This document shows positions 11,688 through 20,260 of a stretch of 64,000 nucleotides of DNA, in pieces. Below the pieces are notes generated by a model. That model did no database searches. It saw only the letters and a list, made by a program, of their open reading frames with translations, and was not told where the DNA came from. A program made the position numbers and the translations under genes. Positions within the stretch are counted from its first letter, which is position 1, and each line of letters opens with the position of its first letter. Source of the DNA: Aphanomyces cochlioides (taxonomy: Eukaryota > Oomycota > Saprolegniomycetes > Saprolegniales > Verrucalvaceae); contig JAHQRK010000017.1 in the NCBI GenBank assembly GCA_019828595.1, forward strand, positions 1,178,001-1,242,000, in the 5' to 3' direction.

Positions 11688-12366
11688 GCATGGCCATGGC
11701 CATTTCCATCAGCGAACGGTGAGCGCGTTCTGCGATCCCATTTTGCCACTGATTATCTGGTGTAGATGACTCGTGGTGGATGCCATGTTTCTTGAGAGTC
11801 TCAACGAACTCGACAGACGAATACTCGGAGCCGCCGTCCGATCGAAACACTTTGACTTTGTTGCCGGTTTGCGTTTGCGACCAAGCCATGATCGCTTTCC
11901 AGTTTTCATGCTGCGTGGTAGTGTCTGTTGAGTGCACAAATTTGACGATCTTGTAGCGCGTGGCCGCATCGATGTACACGGTATAGTACTTGCAACCACC
12001 GACTGACGCCGTTCTCATAGGGCCTTTCGTGTCGGATACCCAACACTCCCCTGGCCGAAACGTCCGCGTGTGTGTCTTGGGGTTGGGCACCTTAGCCATC
12101 TTGGACTGAATGCAGCACTCGCATTTGGCTGTTGGCATTGCAAGGTCGCTTGGAGTACCCAAGCCCAAGGCACCGCACCGATTGATGGCAGCGATGGGTA
12201 AGTGGCCAGCTCTTTGGTGCCACAACACTGACTTTTCCATAGGACTGGTGGCGGCCTTGATGGCAGCGTTGGCATGGTCGTCGTTGTGCGCCAGCTCAAG
12301 GGTGAAGACTTTGTTTGGTTCAAAGTCGCCCTTGCCAACGGCACGCCGTCGTGGTCGATTGTGCAT
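11413..12366 (-). pseudogene. copia pol: integrase
   Basis: A GAG-pre-integrase segment (HQRAGHLP) and the CECCIQSK part of the HHCC zinc motif lead into the integrase core. The catalytic acidic residues can be seen as the Asp in VSDTKGPM, the Asp in FRSDGGSEY and the Glu in QNGIAERAHRSL. The upstream junction with the protease region (about 12,300-12,370) and the downstream junction with the RT frame (about 11,590) are both in different frames, each consistent with a single-base indel. Confidence 0.88.
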
Positions 12367-12839
12367 TCTCCCTCGCCGAAGGTGAGTCGAAATTTTGGAT
12401 TTTTGCGCATAACGGTTGCAACTGATAGCAGTGTATGCGGCATACCATCGACCAGCAGTACGTCTTTCAATAATAAGACGGTATCAAGACTTGTTCGTAG
12501 GCACATCGTGCCCATCTTTCTTGCGCGTGTCTTGGCGCCAGTTGCGACGACGACCATTCGGTCGCAGTCGATCAAGTCTGTCAGGAGCGACGCGTCGCCC
12601 GTCATGTGAGACGATGCGCCGCTGTCAACAATGATTTGTCTTCTTGCCGCTTGCGACTGCAGAGCAGACTCGTTGGCGTCTTCTTCGGTCGCAGTGAAGG
12701 TCCACACACCTTCATCGAGTATGTTGTTGCTTGCCTCGCCACTCTTATCATTCTCGTAGGGCTTCATCTTTCGCGGTCTACCCGCTGCTTTTTGGCGGCA
12801 GTCAGCTTGCCAGTGCCGATGTTTCCGCACCAATCGCAA
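12330..12839 (-). pseudogene. copia zinc knuckle remnant and aspartic protease
   Basis: The CCHC knuckle is split by a frame change: the first two Cys (CDWC) lie in the gag frame and the His/Cys (HWQADC) in this frame, near 12,825-12,840. The retroviral-type protease follows, with the active-site triad in IVDSGASSHMTGD and a downstream LKDVLLVDG. A further single-base frame change near 12,310 separates it from the integrase frame. Confidence 0.82.
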
Positions 12840-13557
12840 TCACCTTTCTTGTTCTTCTTCTCTCGTTGGTTGTTCTGGCGGACGCTCAATGCTCGTTCGT
12901 CGGAATTTCCTCCACGTGGTGGTCGCAAAGCGCCGTCCCTCAGGACCGCCTTATATTCAGTTTCCAATAGCGCGCGAACCCAAGCGAAGTCGCTGCTTAA
13001 GGTAATCGATGATGCAACTTGATGTGTAACATATCGTAGTTCCGATGGCATCATTTGGAACAGCCTGTCGATGCTCGTCGTGCTTGTCATTTTGCAGTCG
13101 GCTTCACGTAGCCGCCGAAGGACGATCTCATATCGCTCAAGAAATTTTCCTGAGGTAACGATTCTTGCTTCTGATTCCACTTCATACCGTAGAAGTCTTC
13201 CATGACGTCAAGACGGTCCAGTCGCGTCTTGGGCTCGTGGTGGTCAGCGAGCGCTTTGTATGCAGCCGCCGCTGTAGTCGCGTTCTCAATGTATTGGAAC
13301 TGCGACGGCGCGATCCATTGGATCAATAGCCCCAGTGCCAGCCCATCTTTGGTGGCGTCGGCTGTGTCATCCTCATCGTCGAGGGTTGTTCCTTCCCGTC
13401 CCGGTGTACGGAAGTGTGATGGCTTTGTAGGTCACTTTGACGTAGCCGACTCTACTAGATGCCATAGTCCCTTTGCGAGCAAACGACCTCTCAGGTACGT
13501 TCTCCATTGGTTCCAGTTGCCTTCTTCTAGAAGCATCATAGGGGTCTTCAGACTCAT
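12764..13557 (-). pseudogene. copia gag
   Basis: Gag starts at ATG 13,557, just inside the 5' LTR and primer site. The copia-type capsid region is recognisable (GNWNQWRTYLRGRL near the start; ERYEIVLRRLREADCK and RLFQMMPSELRYV later). It is broken by an in-frame TGA about 38 codons in (near 13,432) and by a frame change near 13,150, at a run of four A. Lys/Arg-rich sequence precedes the zinc knuckle. Confidence 0.82.
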
Positions 13558-13559
13558 TG

Positions 13560-13576
13560 CGGTTGGGCTCATAACC
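13560..13576 (-). promoter_or_regulatory. Primer-binding site, complementary to an internal part of initiator tRNA-Met
   Basis: Directly inside the 5' LTR the minus strand reads GGTTATGAGCCCAACC. Its complement, GGTTGGGCTCATAACC, looks like the anticodon arm of initiator tRNA-Met (anticodon CAT in the loop). Drosophila copia and Ty5 are known to prime with a half-tRNA of this kind. It does not resemble a tRNA 3' end. Confidence 0.65.
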
Positions 13577-13823
13577 TGTTGGAACGCTAGTTCCTTCAGG
13601 CGCAAAGGTGAGTCGGTGGCTGTGAGGCCACGAGTGCTTTTTGAAAAGTATATTGATGGTTAGCTCAGAGCCTTCCTACATGAATTGTGCGCATAGCTTC
13701 CTGTGCACGACTTCTCTAAATCTATAGCTGTTCTCTAATCTAATATGCAAAGCTCGGGTGTTTTCCATGACCATGGTGCATGAACAATTGTGATCCTCCG
13801 AGAAGGACCAACACCTCTCAACA
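13577..13823 (-). repeat. 5' LTR of the copia element
   Basis: 247 bp, TG...CA ends on the minus strand, identical by eye to 8,922-9,168. It should hold the element's promoter and polyadenylation signals. Confidence 0.92.
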
Positions 13824-13959
13824 CAACGACTTCATTTTGCAACTGAAAGAACACCCCTCCATTCTTGTTCCACCACTTGCGATGAAAGAACTGCATGAAC
13901 ACATCTTGAAACAATGGATGTCGTATCCTCAAATGAGCTTTCCTAGCTTGTCTAGTTGT

Positions 13960-15060
13960 CTAATCGTCTTTCCCCGAGTCAGACACGCCTTCGTATTCAT
14001 CTTCAGCCACTCATGGACTTTGTTGGTGAGGACACCTTTGAGAACGCGGAGGAGCAACAAGATCCACCAAATGTGAAGCGCGAAGAGCGATACGAGCAGA
14101 ACATTGAAAGCGAGCCAGTAGGGCGGTCCTGGACTTGGAAAGAGCACGCTCAAATCATGCGCGACGTTAGGAAGGCAGCAGGCTTCCCGATCTCCCAGAA
14201 CGAAGTGCAGATCAGCCTGGCTGGGAAGACGTACGCTCGGAGGTACATCCACGAACCAAACGTCAAGACGAAGAAGAGTTCCGAGAGGTACCAGCCCTTT
14301 CGGTCTTCAAGCTTCATGTAGTTGGCCATTTTCATCAGGTCCAATGGGATGTCCGATGCATCGTGGATGATGAGAACCACGACACCAACGGGGAGAAAAC
14401 CCATGGCGTGGCTCCACGACACCAACGCAATCGTAAACGCGTGATGGGACATCATGATCTAGTAGTCCTTGCGGATTTCTTCCAGGAACTTGCACGAGAA
14501 CGCCGTGTAGATCCAAATCGCCTACAAGAGTCGTCATTGTGAGCTACCCCATGGAGGAGAGCGCACCAGTTGAATCATGTACAACAACTTGGTCAAGAAC
14601 TTTTGCTCGGGGAATTCACACGTCGGGCTCTGCGGGTTCCACACTACAAGCATGAACATGAGCGGTGAGAGTCGGTATTGGAGCGTACAGGTCGTCGTGT
14701 CATGCCACCACGGCTCGTCGTAGATCACAGCAAGCTCCAGGACCGTCATGGAGGCATGGTGACCAATTGCCACGATTGATCGCAGAACTTTTTCATCGTG
14801 ACTTCCTTCCGGAGAGGATCGCCCAAATGTTTGAGGTGATGGCGGGAGATGTATCCACCGTCAGCGCGGAATGTCGCCTTGATCGCCCATACTGCGATGG
14901 CAACAACGACGATCAATCCCCCCAACATGAGCAGGAGATCTTGCGGCAGGATGCGGCAAATCACGACGCATTCGGCAGCGATGATTGACACCACGAGCCA
15001 ATCTAGGAAGACATTGGGCTTCGGGACCTTCTTGATTCCCGTCTTGTTGCTGCTGGCCAT
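13960..15060 (-). pseudogene. Ceramide synthase (LAG1/TLC family), copy 2, decayed
   Basis: Aligns over its full length with copies 1 and 3 and keeps both intron positions (14,644-14,688 and 14,522-14,566). It has four disablements. A base is missing in the codons for the WQLVIHAS segment near 14,755. A TAG replaces the Leu codon (TTG in the other copies) just before the LAG1 motif near 14,460. A base is missing near 14,190 before the REACCLP segment. A fourth base is missing near 14,010 in the VHE..EDEYE tail. The LAG1 core SHHAFTIALVSWSHAMG and IIHDASDIPLDL is otherwise well kept, so decay appears recent. Start ATG at 15,060. Confidence 0.88.
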
Positions 15061-15979
15061 GATGACTTGTGATGACGATGAGCTTTCCAAACAAATGATG
15101 AGTACTCCAGCATGTGGGATATGCAATTGTACGAATCTGTCAGATGATGATTATTGTACACAAGTCGTGTGGGAATGCAAAATTTATGTTGCTTCCATTG
15201 AAAGCTAAGAGCGTTGGAAGGCCAAGGGAGAGACTTGCATGTACTTGCGTTGTCTGGCGGGCATCAAAGTCCCTTCCCCCGTGATTGCCATCGAGTCGCC
15301 ACTTTGGCCAGTGTTGGTCAACATGATGAGGTACAACTGGTGTGACAAAATGGACGAGCTTTCGCTTCTGGACGAGTTTTCGGACTTTGTCCAGCGGAAA
15401 TTGGGTCAATGCACCATGTATCGCACGCACAGCCTTTCGTGCAGCCAAGTGCGTCCCTTAGTGATAATAGTTTCTCGTAGAACAGCTACCGTAGTAGATA
15501 AAGCGCTCATGGTGGCGCATGTCCACTTCATTCCAGTCTTTCTTCGTTGACACACTGTCAAGAGAGATGAAGCAGGGGGTAGTTTTTGACCACCAGACAT
15601 GGTTGCCTCTGGGGAAAAGCATCCACATGAGAAAGAGAGGCTACAGGACAAAGGATGCGGGGTTGCTAGCTGGTTTGAAATGTCATACCTGTAAGCTGCG
15701 TAGTGCCAAAGCGCCTTCCACTACACATCAATGCCAAGAGAGACTCTTCAAAGCCACAGAGCTTGATAGCCGCTGAAAAGATGCATGTAGAGTGTTATCC
15801 ATTGGACTACTGCTGTTCATCTCGTTTGAGATAATGTCAGGCTAAGACCAGCCTTGGCCTTGGATTTCCCCCCATGTACCGCACTGTTGTTGGCGAGCAA
15901 GTGTTGGATGATTTGGGATCAGTGTTCATGAGGGCAAGTATTCACTTTATAGAGCTCTTTTGTGGCCATTACCACGCGG
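15061..15979. other. Gene-poor region
   Basis: Overlapping short open frames exist on both strands (for example + 15,239-15,550, - 15,140-15,448, + 15,519-15,776), but none has a recognisable domain and they exclude one another. I support no gene here. Confidence 0.5.
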
Positions 15980-16441
15980 GGAAGAATCCTTTACAGGTCA
16001 ATTTTGGGTCAGGGTCACGGGTGCAGGTCACAGGTTCTTTCTAGGTTTTTACTGGTTTTATTCGACTTTCTGATCAGATTTTAGGTTTTTCTCATTCAAA
16101 CTGCAATGGCAAAGCCTTAAACTGCGCGGACGACGTCAGACATCCGCCCAGAAAATTGCGCTCACCGCAGCGAAGCGGAGGTCGAGTGAAAAAATTTCTG
16201 CAGGCGGATGACTCGGAGGAGGGAGCCCCCCAACGTGCACCAAAAAGGGGTTTCTTTATATTTTCTCTCATCGGGCAAGGCGGCAGGTAGGCCGCAAGGC
16301 CGTGCCGCCACCCTGATGAGGCCTGCTAGGGAATGACAAAGTATGGCGCTCTAACTCTTCCTGGTGGTGGAGATATCTTCAATATTGTCATGTGACCTAA
16401 TATGTGACCTGACCCGAAATTGACCTGTAAAAGACCTTACC
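15980..16441. mobile_element. 462-bp MITE of the GGWARG...ACAGGTCA family
   Basis: The left end GGAAGAATCCTTTACAGGTC and the right end (opposite strand) GGTAAGGTCTTTTACAGGTC continue into AATTTyGGGTCAGG, about 40 bp of inverted repeat. The flanks carry the 8-bp duplication CCACGCGG at 15,972-15,979 and 16,442-16,449. The interior is GC-rich and forms two long imperfect hairpins (about 16,138-16,212 and 16,267-16,322). It is the same family as the 2.84-kb element in the Crinkler locus. Confidence 0.85.
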
Positions 16442-16984
16442 CCACGCGGAAGTGCCATCCAAACGACCCAAATGGACATTCTTGGGATGGAGAAATATGC
16501 CGCAACCTACTGACAGATGTGATAGTTCGCATGAATGCATCGAGTCTCGTGGATTGGTGTGGTGAAGCTTCGTTCGTCCCTTCTCGAATTCTCGCTCTCG
16601 ATCACAGCCGCAAACCGAATCCCAAAGACTTCGGAACATGACGTTGGACACGATTCATCACAGCATGTCTCTAATCCATGGCCACGCAGAATGCTCCAAG
16701 TCCCAACAGGAGGGGTGTCACTATTGCCGACCAGAGAAAGTATGATATCACATTTTGAAATTCCTCCCGTCGTCAATCAATCAAAATTAACTACCGTATT
16801 TCCCGTAAGGTTGTCACCAAGCAAAATTTCGAAAAATGGTGACAAGTCAAAGGGAAATCAGACATTGAATCAAAGTTCAAAAATGAGCATTTATTGGATA
16901 ATAATGGGTGAAAAATGAGATCTTTTCACTTTCTGACTGCGCAAGGAATCGGAGCGAGACGACTTTGAAGGCGTCGCAGAGGCA

Positions 16985-17212
16985 AGCGGCAGGCAAGCGA
17001 CCGGTCGGAAAAAGACCTACACCGTTTCGTATAAGCTGAGGGTCGTGATTGACTATGAAAGGCAGCCTGAGCCAAAGTCCTTCTATCGCACAGCCAAAGC
17101 ACACGGCCTCGACACTGGACAGGTCAAACGATGGGTTCACGCAAAGGAAATGCTCAAGCTAAGAGCAAAGACCAACCCCAAGCAGAACAGCTTTAACAAG
17201 ACCAAAGCATAG
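16985..17212 (+). pseudogene. Truncated pogo/Tigger-type transposase N-terminus
   Basis: About 75 codons of a CENP-B-like helix-turn-helix, ending in a TAG directly after a Lys-rich stretch (KTNPKQNSFNKTKA). No start ATG is evident. It could supply a domesticated DNA-binding peptide only if spliced to another exon; nothing supports that. Confidence 0.6.
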
Positions 17213-17524
17213 GTCTGGTCGATTTCGTTTGGCCAATGATTCAGATGTTCGATAGTCTTCAACAACGATAGCAATTTTGTTATTGAATTCTTCATATCGA
17301 CGTATGAGTCTTGACGAGAGATAACCAACATGACATGTTTCCTGTGTACCAAGCATTCGAAAGACTTTGAGAGCACCTTCAACTGCCCCATCTGCGACCA
17401 ATTCAGCAGACCATCTAATGACAATAATGTCATTCACAGAAAGACTTTCATCGCAGACTGAGTGACTCTCGCAATTGCGTGTGCCGTCTCCACTCGAGCA
17501 TCCGACGACATCAACGGCTTTCAA
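17159..17524 (-). pseudogene. Unrecognised coding-like stretch inside the 950-bp element
   Basis: A 121-codon frame on the minus strand with coding-like composition (ADGAVEGALKVFRMLG, TCHVGYLSSRLIRRYEEF, KIAIVVEDY). It sits between the terminal repeats, convergent with the helix-turn-helix fragment. I do not recognise the family. It may be a second gene or a captured host fragment. Confidence 0.35.
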
Positions 17525-17741
17525 GCTTCCGATTTCAGAATGTCAGTGCTGAAAGAATGCATTGGATATATTTCAGCCAATTAAATCGGAATAGTGACAA
17601 CTCAACGGGGATGCCTGAAAAATTCAATTTTTTGATATTTTAATCATATACGAAAAATGTATGAGCTATTTAATGAATTATTCTCTTGGTGACAGCTCAA
17701 CGGGGGAAAATCATGGTGACAACCTTACGGGAAATACGGTA

Positions 17742-18496
17742 CATTGTATACTGTCGTGTGGGATCATGAAGCTTGTCGGAAATCAAATTAACTTCGTTAA
17801 AGTATAGCATATGTTAGTCAAGCATAATTTATTTTTGTCCAATCAATGTGCTCGATATCATTTGGTATCATCCAATCAATTTACAGGTAACCAACGAGCA
17901 TGACACTCTGAGCGACTACAGAGAGAATAGAGCCACAGTCTCGTGAATTGACCGCTAGGATGCATTGGAGATGACATTCGCTTACATCGAACACGTTCTT
18001 GACGAATTTCATGGCGCAAAAAGATTTCCTCGAGAGAAACACGAGCTGGACTCCCTGAGCCGAGTAGTGAGTGTTCTTTGGTCAGTCGGGTAGTAGAAAA
18101 AGTCTTCGATGCCACCTGCAGCGATAGCTGAGATCGTCGTCTACGCTCTTGATGCAAGTTTGATTATAATTTGAACGAAGTTGTCAGTAAAATTATGGTA
18201 TTGTAGTCTCTCAAGGCAGAGCACAAGAATCTGTCATGCCCTGAGTGCTCCATCCACTGTCATGTAATTCTAATTGATATTTGCCCCTGTGATGAAGTCC
18301 ATTGCGGATGCTATTCATAAACGTAGGAAGGCGATTTCAGGAGGCTGTTTGTGTTAGTCTTAAGACTTGCCTGTTGGTTAATTTAGTTGATGGACAATGT
18401 ATTTTCATCCAATCAAATGATAGCCGACCAGAGAATCCATGATGTCACTTTTTAAATTATCTCTGGTCGTCCGGTCGTATATGGGGTTTCGTGATA
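17742..18496. other. Gene-poor, repeat-rich spacer
   Basis: Contains ATCCAATCAA-type short repeats (about 17,840, 17,870, 18,408) and a GACCAGAGA...TCTCTGGTC inverted repeat (about 18,427-18,470). A 93-codon minus frame at 17,876-18,157 is not recognisable. Confidence 0.4.
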
Positions 18497-19151
18497 CTAC
18501 ACCATTTGCCGGTTTAGTTGCTTAACTTGCGATATATTTCGTGTCACGCGCAATATATTTCGTATGACTTGCAATGTATTTCGTATGACTTGCATTTACA
18601 GTTAATTTCGTGGCCCGCGACGTAAATCGATTTATATTTCGCATGACTTGCATTATATTTCATACCTCTTGCATTTAATTTCGTATTTTTAGCTTATATT
18701 TCGTATCACGTGCATTTAAATTCGTATAAATGCAAAATATATTCAATCTCCTATTGAGATATGAAGTTTCACATGTGTTGCAGTGTTGGCTTGAACTATG
18801 AATTTGCGACGGGCAGCCGCATATGAACTCTGCTGAGCTTGCTTGATGCTCGCATTGACTTATATGGCGATTGAAGTGTCCCATCAATTTCTTATGAGTT
18901 CGATAACAATGTTTTGTTAGTTTTTCTATGGACTTATTCTCTTCTCTGCGAAATTAAATGCACGTGATACGAAATATAAGCTAAAAAATACGAAATTAAA
19001 TGCAAAAGGTATGAAATATAATGCAAGTCATGCGAAATATAAATCGATTTTCGTCGCGGGCCACGAAATTAAATGCAAGTCATACGAAATATATTGCACG
19101 TGATACGAAATATATCGCAAGTTAAACGAACTAAACCGGCAAATGGTGTAG
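18497..19151. mobile_element. 655-bp foldback (long inverted repeat) element
   Basis: The left arm (about 18,497-18,726) and right arm (about 18,949-19,151) are near-perfect inverted copies, starting CTACACCATTTGCCGG and flanked by TA. Each arm is built of short units such as TTTCGTATGACTTGCAT; the left arm has one unit more. The 220-bp spacer is unrelated. The related sequence at 16,741-16,775 (GATATCACATTTT) matches the joined flanks without the element, giving an empty site and supporting a TA duplication. Confidence 0.85.
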
Positions 19152-19263
19152 TATCACATTTCAGAAACCCTCCCGTCGACCCGCTGAAAGGGGGGATCAT
19201 GTCTGACAGATTTATACTTGAAGTTTGTATGAGTGACACCCCTCCTGTCCCAACATCCATCAA

Positions 19264-20260
19264 ACACTTTAGACGACGTCACGCCATGATGGAAATGTTG
19301 CTAAAATTGTTGAGAAGTCCTACCGTTTGTCAATAGCTACATGCGCGGCCATTACTCGCTAGCCAGCTGAGGCTGTTACTCTGTCAACCCAAATCTGCAG
19401 GAAAGCTCATCAGCGCACGTTCAAATCATCGTCGTGTGGCAAATTGCAGGCGCACGTTGATCGTAGCTCCTCTACGAGACAAGTCACCTTTGTCTTGGCT
19501 GAAGTCCGGGGAAGAACACCAGTGTCCAATTTTGAAACGTGGATGCGATATCCTGGCGACACATCTAAATCTCAGCCAGGTTGCTCTCACTGTTTGGTAA
19601 TCAACGCGGATGATGCATTCTCTTCATCCACATCACCTAGAGGCTAATCTTCTCGCTGCTATTCATCGCTAACTCACGATGTGATGTCCACGGCGGGATT
19701 CCGTCCTATCTCAGAAAGGCATACAAGCACTTGATATTTATAAAATTTCAGAGGTTTTATCACTTCAACTGTTTACCAGACCGCGGAAATCCATCTTGAT
19801 AGGGTGCGATCCAATTCTTCAACCCGAACACAGTGTTGACTGTATGTGAAATTGCTGTGCACTGAGACGTTTTGGTCGTGTCACAAAGGTAGACATGATT
19901 ATTGGACGTACATTGTACAAGTCGTACAACAGGTACATACAATTGTGAGATATCCATTGCCTTTCAGTGCTGTCAGGATCAATGGACCACAAAATGCACA
20001 TCATAGGTAAGATTGCATGAACTGACTTGTTTTCATGATCCGTAGTATTGATAAGTTGGGTTGAATGCAGCTTGGATAGGAAATGGACAGGACCTATACG
20101 TAGTACATACAAGGTGGATTGTGTGAGTGTTGTATAGCATCGTTGTCAGAGCGTTTGTTTTTACACTGTGCAAAAGTAGGAATAATTGTGAAATTTTATG
20201 CTTTCCTAATGAGATCCAAGGTTTCGAAAGGTGTGGAGGAAGTTCATCCATTTCGAAATC
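19264..20260. other. Intergenic region upstream of ceramide synthase copy 3
   Basis: About 1 kb with only short frames (for example + 19,444-19,647) and no recognisable product. Confidence 0.5.

Larger units (their letters stand above)
8917..13828 (-). mobile_element. Ty1/copia LTR retrotransposon with target-site duplication
   Basis: The element runs 8,922-13,823 with a 5-bp duplication CAACG on each side (8,917-8,921 and 13,824-13,828). It is transcribed on the minus strand: 5' LTR 13,823-13,577, gag, protease, integrase, reverse transcriptase and RNase H, then 3' LTR 9,168-8,922. Integrase before reverse transcriptase defines the copia (Pseudoviridae) order. The two 247-bp LTRs look identical base for base, so insertion is recent, yet the coding part is broken at several points. 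It lies about 11 bp after the start codon of the Crinkler gene. Confidence 0.93.
5106..13835 (-). pseudogene. Crinkler (CRN)-family effector gene split by two transposons
   Basis: Read on the minus strand. The start ATG is at 13,835-13,833. Only about four codons follow before a copia element (8,922-13,823, target duplication CAACG). From 8,916 down to about 8,655 a CRN-type N-terminal domain continues: VVGD, VFSVNIEDGKKV, LELYVSKKGG, NWLKTDD, matching the ubiquitin-like LFLAK region. A second element (5,807-8,646, 8-bp target duplication) interrupts it. Then comes the CRN hallmark IHVLVVVP near 5,720-5,760, and a C-terminal domain at 5,106-5,730 with NNRLALSREMHGFY, which resembles an HNH-type nuclease core, ending FLDMTPAVE. 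The gene also has an in-frame TAG (about 8,850) and frame changes near 8,670 and 5,725, so it is dead. CRN proteins are host-directed, nucleus-targeted effectors; here the assignment rests on motif reading. No restored sequence is given. Confidence 0.82.
16792..17741. mobile_element. 950-bp pogo/Tigger-like TIR element
   Basis: A perfect 28-bp terminal inverted repeat, starting TACCGTATTTCCCGTAAGGT, lies at 16,792-16,819 and 17,714-17,741; the outer TA can be the target duplication. Subterminal copies of GTGACA-CTCAACGGGG follow near 17,593 and 17,694. On the + strand about 16,985-17,212 encodes a CENP-B/Psq-type helix-turn-helix fragment (YTVSYKLRVVIDYERQ, then GLDTGQVKRWVHAK), the DNA-binding half of a pogo/Tigger transposase. 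No DDE catalytic domain follows. Confidence 0.8.
16706..19248. repeat. Composite repeat block bounded by 17-bp inverted repeats
   Basis: ACAGGAGGGGTGTCACT at 16,706-16,722 recurs exactly inverted at 19,232-19,248. The block contains the pogo-like element at 16,792-17,741 and the foldback element at 18,497-19,151. A second shared motif, TCACATTT followed by CTCCCGTCG, occurs at about 16,748-16,773 and 19,154-19,180. Either an older transposon carrying nested insertions, or two related elements in opposite orientation. Confidence 0.5.

Noticed and set aside
15140..15776. Small genes on either strand of this spacer
   Set aside because: The open frames overlap each other on opposite strands, have no recognisable domain and no supporting splice structure.
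18497..19151. CRISPR-like array of short repeats
   Set aside because: The units are directly adjacent with no unique spacers, form inverted arms, and the genome is eukaryotic.
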